From positions 310,001 through 374,000 of the forward strand of contig NZ_JAAMPU010000107.1 in NCBI RefSeq assembly GCF_012911565.1: 64,000 bases of DNA. The letters run 5' to 3'. Positions 16,029 to 23,107 of this stretch are shown here, piece after piece. This DNA comes from Flavobacterium silvaticum. GTDB taxonomy: Bacteria; Bacteroidota; Bacteroidia; Flavobacteriales; Flavobacteriaceae. Both the position numbers and the translations under genes were made by a program. A model generated the notes under the pieces. The model ran no database searches and was not told where the DNA came from. It was given only the letters and a program-made list of their open reading frames with translations. Positions within the stretch are counted from its first letter, which is position 1, and each line of letters opens with the position of its first letter.

Positions 16029-16982
16029 ATGCAAAATATCCCATCAGTGGACTTGCGTGATTTCCTTTCGGGTGACCCGGAACGCAAACAGAAATTTGTA
16101 AATGAAATCGGAAAAGCATACGAAGACATTGGCTTTGTAGCATTAAAAGGTCATTTTTTAGATGACAAATTAGTAGATGAACTGTACGGTGAGGTCCGGA
16201 ATTTTTTCAGCCTTCCCGTAGACACTAAAAAGAAGTATGAGATTCCCGGAATTGGTGGCCAGCGCGGTTATGTTTCGTTTGGAAAAGAACACGCGAAAGG
16301 CCGTTCTGCCGGTGATTTAAAGGAATTCTGGCATTTTGGACAGTATGTGGAAAACAATCCCGCTTTGGAAGCCGAATATCCTGCGAATGTTACGGTAGAC
16401 GAACTTCCCAAATTCAATGAAGTTGGAAAAGAAGCCTATCAGATGCTGGAAAAAACAGGCATTTATGTACTTCGGGCATTGGCTTTATATTTAGGCCTGG
16501 ACGAATTTTACTTTGATAATTACATCAAGAATGGAAACAGCATTTTGCGTCCGATCCATTACCCGCCGATTACTGACGAACCGGCAGACGGTGCCGTACG
16601 CGCAGCAGCCCATGGAGACATCAACCTGATTACGTTGTTGATGGGCGCCCAGGGTAAAGGCCTTCAGGTGCAAAACCATGATGGCGAATGGATCGATGCC
16701 ATAGCACAACCTGACGAATTGGTTATAAATGTTGGCGATATGCTGTCTCGTCATACGAACAATAAACTTAAATCTACGATCCATCAGGTCGTGAATCCGC
16801 CGCGTGAATTGTGGGGAACTTCGAGGTATTCGATCCCGTTTTTCATGCACCCGATAAGCGAGATGAAGCTTGACGTGTTGCCAGAAGCCATAGATGCCGA
16901 TCATCCGAAAGGTTTTGAAGATATTACGGCTGGGGAATTTTTACATGAGCGATTGGTTGAATTGGGGTTGATTAAGAAATAG
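16029..16982 (+). CDS. 2-oxoglutarate/Fe(II)-dependent oxygenase, isopenicillin N synthase family
   Basis: 317 residues from ATG 16029. The N-terminal DIOX_N part (IPSVDLRDFLSG..., GFVALKGH) and the C-terminal jelly-roll are both clear. Metal ligands are His and Asp in AAAHGDINLITLL and the distal His in KSTIHQVVNPP; the 2OG-binding arginine is in TSRYSIPFFMHP. The normal length is kept. Such enzymes hydroxylate or desaturate small molecules; the substrate is unknown. The gene stands alone, followed by a repeat hairpin and the SUI1 gene. Confidence 0.9.
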   Translation: MQNIPSVDLRDFLSGDPERKQKFVNEIGKAYEDIGFVALKGHFLDDKLVDELYGEVRNFFSLPVDTKKKYEIPGIGGQRGYVSFGKEHAKGRSAGDLKEFWHFGQYVENNPALEAEYPANVTVDELPKFNEVGKEAYQMLEKTGIYVLRALALYLGLDEFYFDNYIKNGNSILRPIHYPPITDEPADGAVRAAAHGDINLITLLMGAQGKGLQVQNHDGEWIDAIAQPDELVINVGDMLSRHTNNKLKSTIHQVVNPPRELWGTSRYSIPFFMHPISEMKLDVLPEAIDADHPKGFEDITAGEFLHERLVELGLIKK

Positions 16983-16991
16983 TTTGATAGA

Positions 16992-17085
16992 CGGGAAAGT
17001 CCGGAAAGTCCGGAAAGTCCGGAAAGACCGAAAAGTTTCTACCAAAACTTGATTTTCCGGTCTTTCCGGACTTTCCCGACTCCAA
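16992..17085. repeat. Iterated 9-bp repeat forming a long hairpin
   Basis: Three exact tandem copies of GTCCGGAAA (16999-17025) and a degenerate fourth, mirrored at about 17055-17081 by CCGGTCTTTCCGGACTTTCC on the other arm. The arms pair over some 25 bases and could act as a terminator or RNA-stabilising hairpin between the oxygenase and the SUI1 gene. A similar 9-bp iteration occurs at 47664-47830. Confidence 0.75.
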
Positions 17086-17094
17086 TAAAAAATT

Positions 17095-17445
17095 ATGGCC
17101 AAAAAACTTACCTCCTTAAACGACCTCGGCGGATTCGTTTTCTCCACGAACAAAGATTTTGAATTCGAGGCTGTAGAAACATCGAACAAAACTCTCGATC
17201 CGAAACAGCAGCGCCTTGAAGCTCATCTCGATAAGAAGAACCGCGGTGGAAAAGTCGCGACTGTAATCACTGGTTTTCAGGGTTCTGATGACGATTTGAA
17301 AACGCTTGGTAAAATGCTCAAGACAAAATGTGGCGTCGGTGGAGCGGTTAAAGACGGCGAAATCATCATTCAGGGGAATTTCCGGGACAAGATTATGGAA
17401 ATTCTGAAGGGTAAGGGATATTTTGTGAAACGGGTTGGAGGTTAA
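17095..17445 (+). CDS. yciH: SUI1/YciH-family translation initiation factor-like protein
   Basis: 116 residues. A variable N-terminus of ~45 residues (AKKLTSLNDLGGFVFSTN) precedes a complete SUI1 domain with RGGKVATVITGFQG, KTLGKMLKTKCGVGG and GEIIIQGNFRDKIMEIL, ending KGYFVKRVGG. This is the bacterial homologue of eIF1; YciH has been linked to initiation fidelity and translational repression under stress. Length and domain are normal. It lies between the hairpin repeat and a repeat-filled intergenic region, so it is probably monocistronic. Confidence 0.92.
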   Translation: MAKKLTSLNDLGGFVFSTNKDFEFEAVETSNKTLDPKQQRLEAHLDKKNRGGKVATVITGFQGSDDDLKTLGKMLKTKCGVGGAVKDGEIIIQGNFRDKIMEILKGKGYFVKRVGG

Positions 17446-17572
17446 CGGGTAACGGTTTACCTCACGGAGAAATAATCTAGAATACATTTTCTAATTTAAA
17501 ATTGCTATCTGTTAATTCTTAAGCAATTATTGATATGCGGCAATTGGAATCACGAATAGATGTGGGACAATT

Positions 17573-17710
17573 ATTTTAAGAATTTATACATTTTTTATGT
17601 ACCTGGGTTATTTACCAGATGATTAAATTGCCACTGGGGAGGGGCCAATGGTGTCCCTACAAAATCCAGATTTAACTGAGATACAGAAAACATGTAATAA
17701 ATGTTAATTT
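17573..17710 (-). repeat. Copy 1 of a 138-bp palindromic element (family A), reverse orientation
   Basis: In the 458-bp gap before the nucleoside phosphorylase. The core TTGCCACTGGGGAGGGGCCA, followed by TGGTGTCCCTACAAAATC, is the reverse complement of the cores at 29383-29521 and 33031-33168. Its ends (TTTAAGAATTTATACATT and AATAAATGTTAATTTT) are degenerate versions of the terminal inverted repeats of the other two copies. No coding capacity; the rest of the gap is AT-rich and shows nothing else. Confidence 0.75.
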
Positions 17711-17903
17711 TATGTATTCTCTATTTTGTATTTGCATAGTTATTGGCGAGTTTTGGATGGAGTTAGCCTAAAAGTAAATCCGGATCTGTCTGGTTCCATT
17801 TTTCTAATACAAGTTCAATGACCATTATCTGATAATCACTTTAAGAAAACAAGCTATTATCTAATTGTCCAATTATCCAATTATCTAACTTCCCAATTAT
17901 CAC

Positions 17904-18776
17904 TTGATCCCTTCCTCCCAACTCATCATCAACCCAGACGGTACCATCTACCACATCAACCTAAAACCAGGGCAAATTGCCAATGACATCATCACAGTCG
18001 GCGATCCGGCACGCGTGGAAAAAATCACGAAGCACTTTGATTCCATAGAATTCTCGACCGTTAAACGCGAATTCAAGACCCAAACCGGATATTATAAAGG
18101 AAAACGACTGACGGTAATTTCAACCGGAATTGGCCCGGACAACATCGATATTGTATTCAATGAACTCGATGCTTTGGTCAATGTCGATTTCAACAAGCGT
18201 GAAATCAAACCGCAACACACGGCCCTGAATATCATACGCATCGGGACTTCCGGATCCATTCAGGCCGACGTGCCTTTGCACAGTACGGTGATTGCACGAA
18301 AAGCCATCGGAACCGATAATATGCTGCGTTCCTATATCTTAGGTGATAAAACAGACCCTGCTTTGGAAGATGCTTTTATCAAACACACGAATTGGGCGGC
18401 GGAAAAAGGCAGACCGTATGCCGTTACCGCATCAGAAGAATTGGCTTCTAAATTCGCATCTGAAAAAACCTTTGATGGAATTACCGTCACGAACGGCGGA
18501 TTTTATGGGCCTCAGGGTCGCGTAATCCGGCTTGGCATACAAGATCAGGATTTGAATGATAAGCTCGCCTCTTTTGAAACCGGCGATTTACGCGTGACGA
18601 ACCTCGAAATGGAAACGGCGGCAATTTACGGCCTGTCTGCCTTGCTTGGGCATAATGCGGTTTCACTCAGCGCCATCATTGCAAACAGGGCTTTGGAAAC
18701 ATTCAGCGACAATCCGGAAAAGCCGATAGCCGATTTGATTACTTATGTTTTGGATAAGATTGCAGCTGAAAAATGA
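17904..18776 (+). CDS. Nucleoside phosphorylase (uridine phosphorylase-like)
   Basis: 290 residues of the PNP/UDP phosphorylase family. Phosphate- and nucleoside-binding blocks are seen in TVGDPARVEKI, VISTGIGPDNIDIV, IIRIGTSGSIQ and VTNLEMETAAIYGLSALLGH, the last containing the ribose-binding glutamates. It should cleave a nucleoside, probably uridine, to the base and ribose-1-phosphate. Start is TTG at 17904 (IPSSQLIINPDG follows, the normal family N-terminus; no ATG is in reach). Its stop overlaps the DinB-like start by 4 bp (ATGA). Confidence 0.9.
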   Translation: MIPSSQLIINPDGTIYHINLKPGQIANDIITVGDPARVEKITKHFDSIEFSTVKREFKTQTGYYKGKRLTVISTGIGPDNIDIVFNELDALVNVDFNKREIKPQHTALNIIRIGTSGSIQADVPLHSTVIARKAIGTDNMLRSYILGDKTDPALEDAFIKHTNWAAEKGRPYAVTASEELASKFASEKTFDGITVTNGGFYGPQGRVIRLGIQDQDLNDKLASFETGDLRVTNLEMETAAIYGLSALLGHNAVSLSAIIANRALETFSDNPEKPIADLITYVLDKIAAEK

Positions 18777-19213
18777 AATTCGTTACTGAAGAAATAGCAC
18801 GAATCCAAAAGGAAATGACGTCACTTGTGATGCATATTCCGGAGGAAATCTTTTCTGCCAAACCGAATCCGTCGAAATGGTCTAAAAAAGAAATCCTCGG
18901 GCATCTGATCGATTCCGCCCAACACAACCTGGTTCGGTTTACAGAAGCACAATATTTGCCGGAGCCTTATCTGCACAGACCTTATAATCAGGATGCATTG
19001 GTTTTGATAAATAACTATCAGCAAGCAGATTCGGAAGATTTACTGGTGCTTTGGCTCGGGTTGAATACCCGTATCAGTTATATCATCGAATCGGCTTCCG
19101 AAGCTGTACTCGAAAGAAAAGTAATCTTGCCCGACGGTTCACAGGCCAACCTCGAATTCCTCATGACCGATTACGTCAAACACCTGCAATCACATTTGAA
19201 TCAAATCAAATAA
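18773..19213 (+). CDS. DinB-family (DinB_2) protein
   Basis: 146-residue four-helix DinB/YfiT-type protein. Metal-ligand candidates are His in LGHLIDSAQHN near residue 43 and the C-terminal H-x3-H in VKHLQSHLNQ, the usual three-histidine arrangement. Members include thiol-dependent transferases and many proteins of unknown role; bacillithiol S-transferases belong here, and bshA is present in this window at 31791-32924, but a link is only suggestive. It is translationally coupled to the nucleoside phosphorylase by a 4-bp overlap. Confidence 0.85.
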   Translation: MKFVTEEIARIQKEMTSLVMHIPEEIFSAKPNPSKWSKKEILGHLIDSAQHNLVRFTEAQYLPEPYLHRPYNQDALVLINNYQQADSEDLLVLWLGLNTRISYIIESASEAVLERKVILPDGSQANLEFLMTDYVKHLQSHLNQIK

Positions 19214-19306
19214 ATTTCACTTACAAATGCGAAGCATTATCTTAGTGTCTTAAAAATCTTTCTTTGCGACTTGGTGTCTTAGAGTCTTCGTGTCAAAAAA
19301 TCTCAT

Positions 19307-20161
19307 ATGAATCTCCAGAAAATAACAATCTCCGGCGTTCCCGAACACTTCAACCTTCCGTGGCGCTTATGCATCGAAGAAGGCGATTTTGAAAATACAG
19401 GAATCGACGCCAAATGGACAGACGTTCCGGAAGGCACAGGTAAACTCTGCCAAATGCTCCGATCCGGAGAAACAGATGTTGCCGTTATCCTGACCGAAGG
19501 CATCATCAAAGACATCATTGCCGGAAATGATTCCAAAATTATCCAGGTGTATGTTGAAAGTCCACTGCTTTGGGGAATCCATGTGGCTGCTGCATCAGAT
19601 TTTAAAGAGATTTCCGACCTTGAAGGAAAAATCGCGGCAATCAGCAGATACGGCTCAGGTTCGGAACTGATGTCATATGTCAATGCATCCGAACAGAACT
19701 GGCCGAAAGAATCCGTCAGATTCGAAATCGTAAACACGCTTGACGGTGCCATCGAAGCCTTGTCGAATGGAACCTCCGATTATTTTATGTGGGAACGATT
19801 CATGACACAACCCATCGTGGATAAAGGTATTTTCAGGCGAATCGGTGTTTGCCCGACTCCATGGCCGTCGTTTGTGATTGCTGTGAGGAATGAGTTTCTT
19901 GAAAAACATCCGGAGGCAATAGAAAAATTATTGTCCGTTATCAATCAAAAGTCGTCCGGATTCAAATCTGTATCGGGCATAAATCAAACACTCGCAAACA
20001 GATACGGGCAAAAAATCGAAGATATAAATCAATGGCTTACGCTGACAGAATGGTCCCGGGAAAACCTGTCGGAGGCGCTGTTAAACAAAATTCAAAATCA
20101 ATTGCTCACCTTCGGAATCATGGATAAAAAGGGTACTTTTGCGCAATTAGTCCACTCCTAA
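19307..20161 (+). CDS. Cytosolic periplasmic-binding-protein-fold protein (Ca3427/NMT1-like), no transporter
   Basis: 284 residues with the type-2 binding-protein fold seen in NMT1/SsuA-like proteins: VPEHFNLPWRLCIEEGDF at the start, GTGKLCQMLRSGETDVAV, ESPLLWGIHVAA, ISRYGSGSELMSYV, FMWERFMT and TPWPSFVIAV. These resemble, from memory, the family defined by Candida albicans Ca3427. There is no signal peptide or lipobox, and no permease or ATPase nearby, so it is probably a cytosolic ligand-binding or enzymatic protein and not an ABC transporter component. Ligand unknown. It is 16 bp upstream of the transglutaminase-like gene. Confidence 0.8.
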   Translation: MNLQKITISGVPEHFNLPWRLCIEEGDFENTGIDAKWTDVPEGTGKLCQMLRSGETDVAVILTEGIIKDIIAGNDSKIIQVYVESPLLWGIHVAAASDFKEISDLEGKIAAISRYGSGSELMSYVNASEQNWPKESVRFEIVNTLDGAIEALSNGTSDYFMWERFMTQPIVDKGIFRRIGVCPTPWPSFVIAVRNEFLEKHPEAIEKLLSVINQKSSGFKSVSGINQTLANRYGQKIEDINQWLTLTEWSRENLSEALLNKIQNQLLTFGIMDKKGTFAQLVHS

Positions 20162-20177
20162 CCTGCCGAATTTCCGG

Positions 20178-21110
20178 ATGATAAAAGCCAGCGAAATCTC
20201 TTTCCAGAAAATCCGGAACGCCCTTCAACTTCCAAAACCCTGGGACCTGGTAATTATTTTCCTGCTGAATATCCTCATTGCAATCCCTGTCTTTATACTG
20301 GCGCACCATTTCCTTATAGATCCGCAATGGCCATGGCAATTGGACAGAATTCTTTTATTCATAGGAATACTGGTAATCATCCAACTGATTTTGCACTTTA
20401 TACGCAAAGTCATTATTTTGGGTATTGGATTATATCTGATAGCTCTCATTTGGGGAAGCCTTTTTGGAAGTTATGGTTTCAATAGTGTTTTTGAAGATTA
20501 CAGATACATGGTTTACGGCATGAGCGACAGCCCTAATCCGCAGGATTTGATACTTTCCAAATTGTTGCCTTTTCCGAACAAATCCAAAATAATCAAGGCG
20601 GTCCAATACGACAATCCTAAAGTCCGTGATTTCTCACTCATGTGTACCCGGAAATATTTCAGCGACGTGAAAGGTTATGGTAGTTATTACACACTGATCC
20701 AGTGCTTTGCCGTTTTCAAGGAAATCAATTCGAGATGGAATTACGTAAGCGATCCGAAAGGACGTGAATACATTGCGACGGCTTCCGAATCATTGCCCTA
20801 TTTGTCAGGTGATTGCGATGACCATGCGGTATTGATGGCCGCCTGCGTCAAATCTATCGGTGGCATTCCAAGATTGATTCATACCGGAGGACATATTTAT
20901 CCTGAGATTCTCATCGGCAATAAAAAAGACCTTGAAACCGTGAATTATCTGGTCAAAAAAGTGCTTTTTCCCATTGAAAGTAAAGACAAGACACTCCATT
21001 ACCATATTGACGAGCGCGGACAAATATGGCTCAACCTTGACTATACCGCGACGTATCCGGGCGGGCCGTTCATGCACGAAGAAATCCTGGGCGCACTAAC
21101 GCTGAACTGA
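20178..21110 (+). CDS. Membrane protein with transglutaminase-like domain
   Basis: 310 residues. Three or four membrane segments (about 23-45, 57-70, 73-98) are followed by a soluble domain in which YLSGDCDDHAVLMAACVKSIG carries the cysteine of the transglutaminase-like core, with His in HTGGHIYPEI and Asp in WLNLDYTA completing a probable Cys-His-Asp triad. Such domains often act as proteases or peptide transferases; the specific role is unknown. It follows the binding-protein-fold gene by 16 bp, likely one transcript. Confidence 0.8.
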   Translation: MIKASEISFQKIRNALQLPKPWDLVIIFLLNILIAIPVFILAHHFLIDPQWPWQLDRILLFIGILVIIQLILHFIRKVIILGIGLYLIALIWGSLFGSYGFNSVFEDYRYMVYGMSDSPNPQDLILSKLLPFPNKSKIIKAVQYDNPKVRDFSLMCTRKYFSDVKGYGSYYTLIQCFAVFKEINSRWNYVSDPKGREYIATASESLPYLSGDCDDHAVLMAACVKSIGGIPRLIHTGGHIYPEILIGNKKDLETVNYLVKKVLFPIESKDKTLHYHIDERGQIWLNLDYTATYPGGPFMHEEILGALTLN

Positions 21111-21140
21111 TTTGTGCATCGGAGTAAATCACTATATTAG
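21111..21140 (+). promoter_or_regulatory. Candidate promoter for the outer-membrane barrel gene
   Basis: TTTG at 21111-21114, an 18-base spacer and TATATTAG at 21133-21140 match the Bacteroidota -33/-7 layout closely (one deviation from TANNTTTG). The ATG of the barrel protein follows 18 bp later. Confidence 0.5.
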
Positions 21141-21158
21141 CCCAATCAAAATTGTCCC

Positions 21159-21725
21159 ATGAAAAAATTGCTACTTCTATTGCTTTGCGGCACGCCACTT
21201 TTTGCACAGGAAACCGGCAGCCCGATCGCGGAAAAAAAGAACGAGGTGCGTCTGGATGTACTTTCCGCCGTCGCTTATGGTAAAGCCAACCTGTCTTATG
21301 AACGTTTTCTTTCTGACGATTGGTCGGTTGGTTTGACCGGAAGTTTTTCGTTTTCTGATAAATTCGACAAAGATTTCGATCGTGGGTACCGCAATACGTT
21401 GCCAAAGACCGAAATAATCCCATATGTACGGTATCGGCTGTCCGACAGTTTCAAATCGTACTATTTCGTAGAAGTTTTTGCTTCGCTGAACAGCGGTGAT
21501 TACAAAGAGATGATCCGCGATTCAAATGGAGCTACTGCCATTTATCGAATCAATAAAGAAGGATATTTTGATGTGGCTCCCGGAGCTTCAATTGGCTACA
21601 AAGTTTATTTTGCAGAAAAATTCGTGCTTGAATTCCTTGCCGGTGCCGGTTTTAATCTGCTGGATCCCGATAAAAGTCCTGATGTCGTGACACGATTGGG
21701 AATCAATGTTGGCTATCGCTTCTAA
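21159..21725 (+). CDS. Outer-membrane beta-barrel protein
   Basis: 188 residues: signal peptide (MKKLLLLLLCGTPLFAQ), then alternating strands such as VRLDVLSAVAYGKANLSYE and a final strand ending LGINVGYRF, where a terminal aromatic residue suits BAM insertion. Looks like a small eight-stranded barrel. Function unknown. 21 bp separate it from the following lipoprotein gene, so they are probably co-transcribed. Confidence 0.8.
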   Translation: MKKLLLLLLCGTPLFAQETGSPIAEKKNEVRLDVLSAVAYGKANLSYERFLSDDWSVGLTGSFSFSDKFDKDFDRGYRNTLPKTEIIPYVRYRLSDSFKSYYFVEVFASLNSGDYKEMIRDSNGATAIYRINKEGYFDVAPGASIGYKVYFAEKFVLEFLAGAGFNLLDPDKSPDVVTRLGINVGYRF

Positions 21726-21746
21726 AATCTACCACAAAATTCAGCT

Positions 21747-22337
21747 ATGAAACAGTTTATAAAATATTTGTTCGCCACTTCATTGGTCCTGAGCCTTTTT
21801 TCGTGTGATGACGAGGATGGATTTTACAATGAGAAATATGTAGATACGACACAATTGGTAACTATTGATGGGGATTCGGAATTCCATGCCGGTGAAAACC
21901 TGTATGTAGGTTCGTCCATTCCACGCTACATCAGCGAACCCGGATTTTCAGACTTGCTCGATATTTATGGGACGACAGGCGGCGCAACGGCGTTTACGTT
22001 TTCTTATATTCTTGAAAAGCAAGATATCGACGGTGAATGGATATTCGTAGATTTTACAGATGTTTCCATCGATGTACAGGAAGGATCAGCCGAAAACGGA
22101 AGCTTTATCCTTGCCCATGCGGAATACTCACAAACTACCGATGAATACAACTATTATGGTGGCATTCCATTGGCATCTGCAGGAGAATACCGTCTCAGTT
22201 TCGGGGTAAACAGCGATTCGACGAATGAAGTCGAATTCAGGTCGGAATCTTCAGGAAACAACATCAACCTGAACCTGATTTCTGATATGGCCGGATTGGA
22301 CGCTAATGGATATTACCATTTCACCGTGCTTCCGTAA
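21747..22337 (+). CDS. Putative lipoprotein of unknown function
   Basis: 196 residues. Signal peptide with lipobox SLFSC, lipidated cysteine Cys20, followed by an acidic DDEDG segment that in Bacteroidota can serve as a surface lipoprotein export signal. The rest is beta-rich with no motif I recognise. It ends at 22337, directly against the converging ung gene (22338). Confidence 0.8.
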   Translation: MKQFIKYLFATSLVLSLFSCDDEDGFYNEKYVDTTQLVTIDGDSEFHAGENLYVGSSIPRYISEPGFSDLLDIYGTTGGATAFTFSYILEKQDIDGEWIFVDFTDVSIDVQEGSAENGSFILAHAEYSQTTDEYNYYGGIPLASAGEYRLSFGVNSDSTNEVEFRSESSGNNINLNLISDMAGLDANGYYHFTVLP

Positions 22338-23009
22338 TCACCATTGAACCGGTTCCAGATTCTTTGATTTGAGGTATTCGTTGGCCTGGCTGAAATGCCG
22401 GTTTCCAAACCATTTGCCCTGATTTGCACTCATTGGCGACGGATGTCCTGAAGCCAGCACCAGATGTTTCGACTTGTCTATATTCTTTCCTTTTTGTTGG
22501 GCGTAATTTCCCCAAAGCAGGAAAACCACGTGTTCTTTATCACGCGATATGTGCGCAATGACAGCATCGGTGAACGTTTCCCAGCCTTTTTTCTGGTGGC
22601 TTCCGGGTGCACCTTCGCTTACGGTAAGGGTGGCATTGAGCAATAAAACACCTTGGTCTGCCCATCGTTCCAGATTTCCTGAATTCGGGACAGGTTTACC
22701 AAGATCACGGCGGATTTCTTCAAAGATATTGACTAAAGAAGGCGGTGTACGAACAGAATCGGCTACCGAAAAACAAAGCCCGTTAGCCTGCCCATAGCCA
22801 TGATACGGATCTTGTCCGATAATGACCACGCGAACCTTATCGAACGGACAACGGTCAAAAGCAGCGAAAATTTGCCTGGCCGGAGGATAACATCGTTTGG
22901 ATTTATCGAGGTATTCATTTCGGACAAAACCAATAAGTTCCTGGAAATAAGGCTTTACGAATTCATCCGACAATTCGGTTTTCCAAGATGATTCTATGTT
23001 GACATCCAT
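22338..23009 (-). CDS. ung: Uracil-DNA glycosylase
   Basis: 223 residues from ATG 23009. All family-1 UDG motifs are present: the water-activating loop GQDPYHGYGQANGLCFS, the uracil-stacking Phe in CFS, the Asn in LLNATLTV, and the minor-groove loop GHPSPMSA. It removes uracil from DNA to start base-excision repair. Length is standard. It is transcribed divergently from mutS2 with a TATATTTG element 13 bp upstream, and converges with the lipoprotein gene with no gap. Confidence 0.97.
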   Translation of the reverse strand: MDVNIESSWKTELSDEFVKPYFQELIGFVRNEYLDKSKRCYPPARQIFAAFDRCPFDKVRVVIIGQDPYHGYGQANGLCFSVADSVRTPPSLVNIFEEIRRDLGKPVPNSGNLERWADQGVLLLNATLTVSEGAPGSHQKKGWETFTDAVIAHISRDKEHVVFLLWGNYAQQKGKNIDKSKHLVLASGHPSPMSANQGKWFGNRHFSQANEYLKSKNLEPVQW

Positions 23010-23021
23010 TTTGTTTTTTCC

Positions 23022-23029
23022 CAAATATA
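23022..23029 (-). promoter_or_regulatory. Candidate -7 element (TATATTTG) of ung
   Basis: Exact TANNTTTG on the minus strand, 13 bp from the ung ATG and 46 bp from the opposite-facing mutS2 element. The -33 box is not clear. Confidence 0.45.
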
Positions 23030-23075
23030 CAACGCCGGACTAAAAGCCATTTACACAAAACCTTCGATTTTTCCT

Positions 23076-23083
23076 TAAATTTG
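23076..23083 (+). promoter_or_regulatory. Candidate -7 element (TAAATTTG) of mutS2
   Basis: Exact TANNTTTG on the plus strand, 24 bp upstream of the ATG at 23108. A weak TTTACAC lies at the right distance for a -33 element. It forms a divergent promoter pair with ung. Confidence 0.45.
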
Positions 23084-23107
23084 CACAGGCAATTGCCACC
23101 ACACAGA

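Noticed and set aside
18773..19213. DinB-like protein as the missing maleylpyruvate isomerase of the ring-cleavage pathway
   Set aside because: It is 9 kb away from the cluster and coupled to a nucleoside phosphorylase; the cluster has its own maleate isomerase, which suggests hydrolysis before isomerisation.
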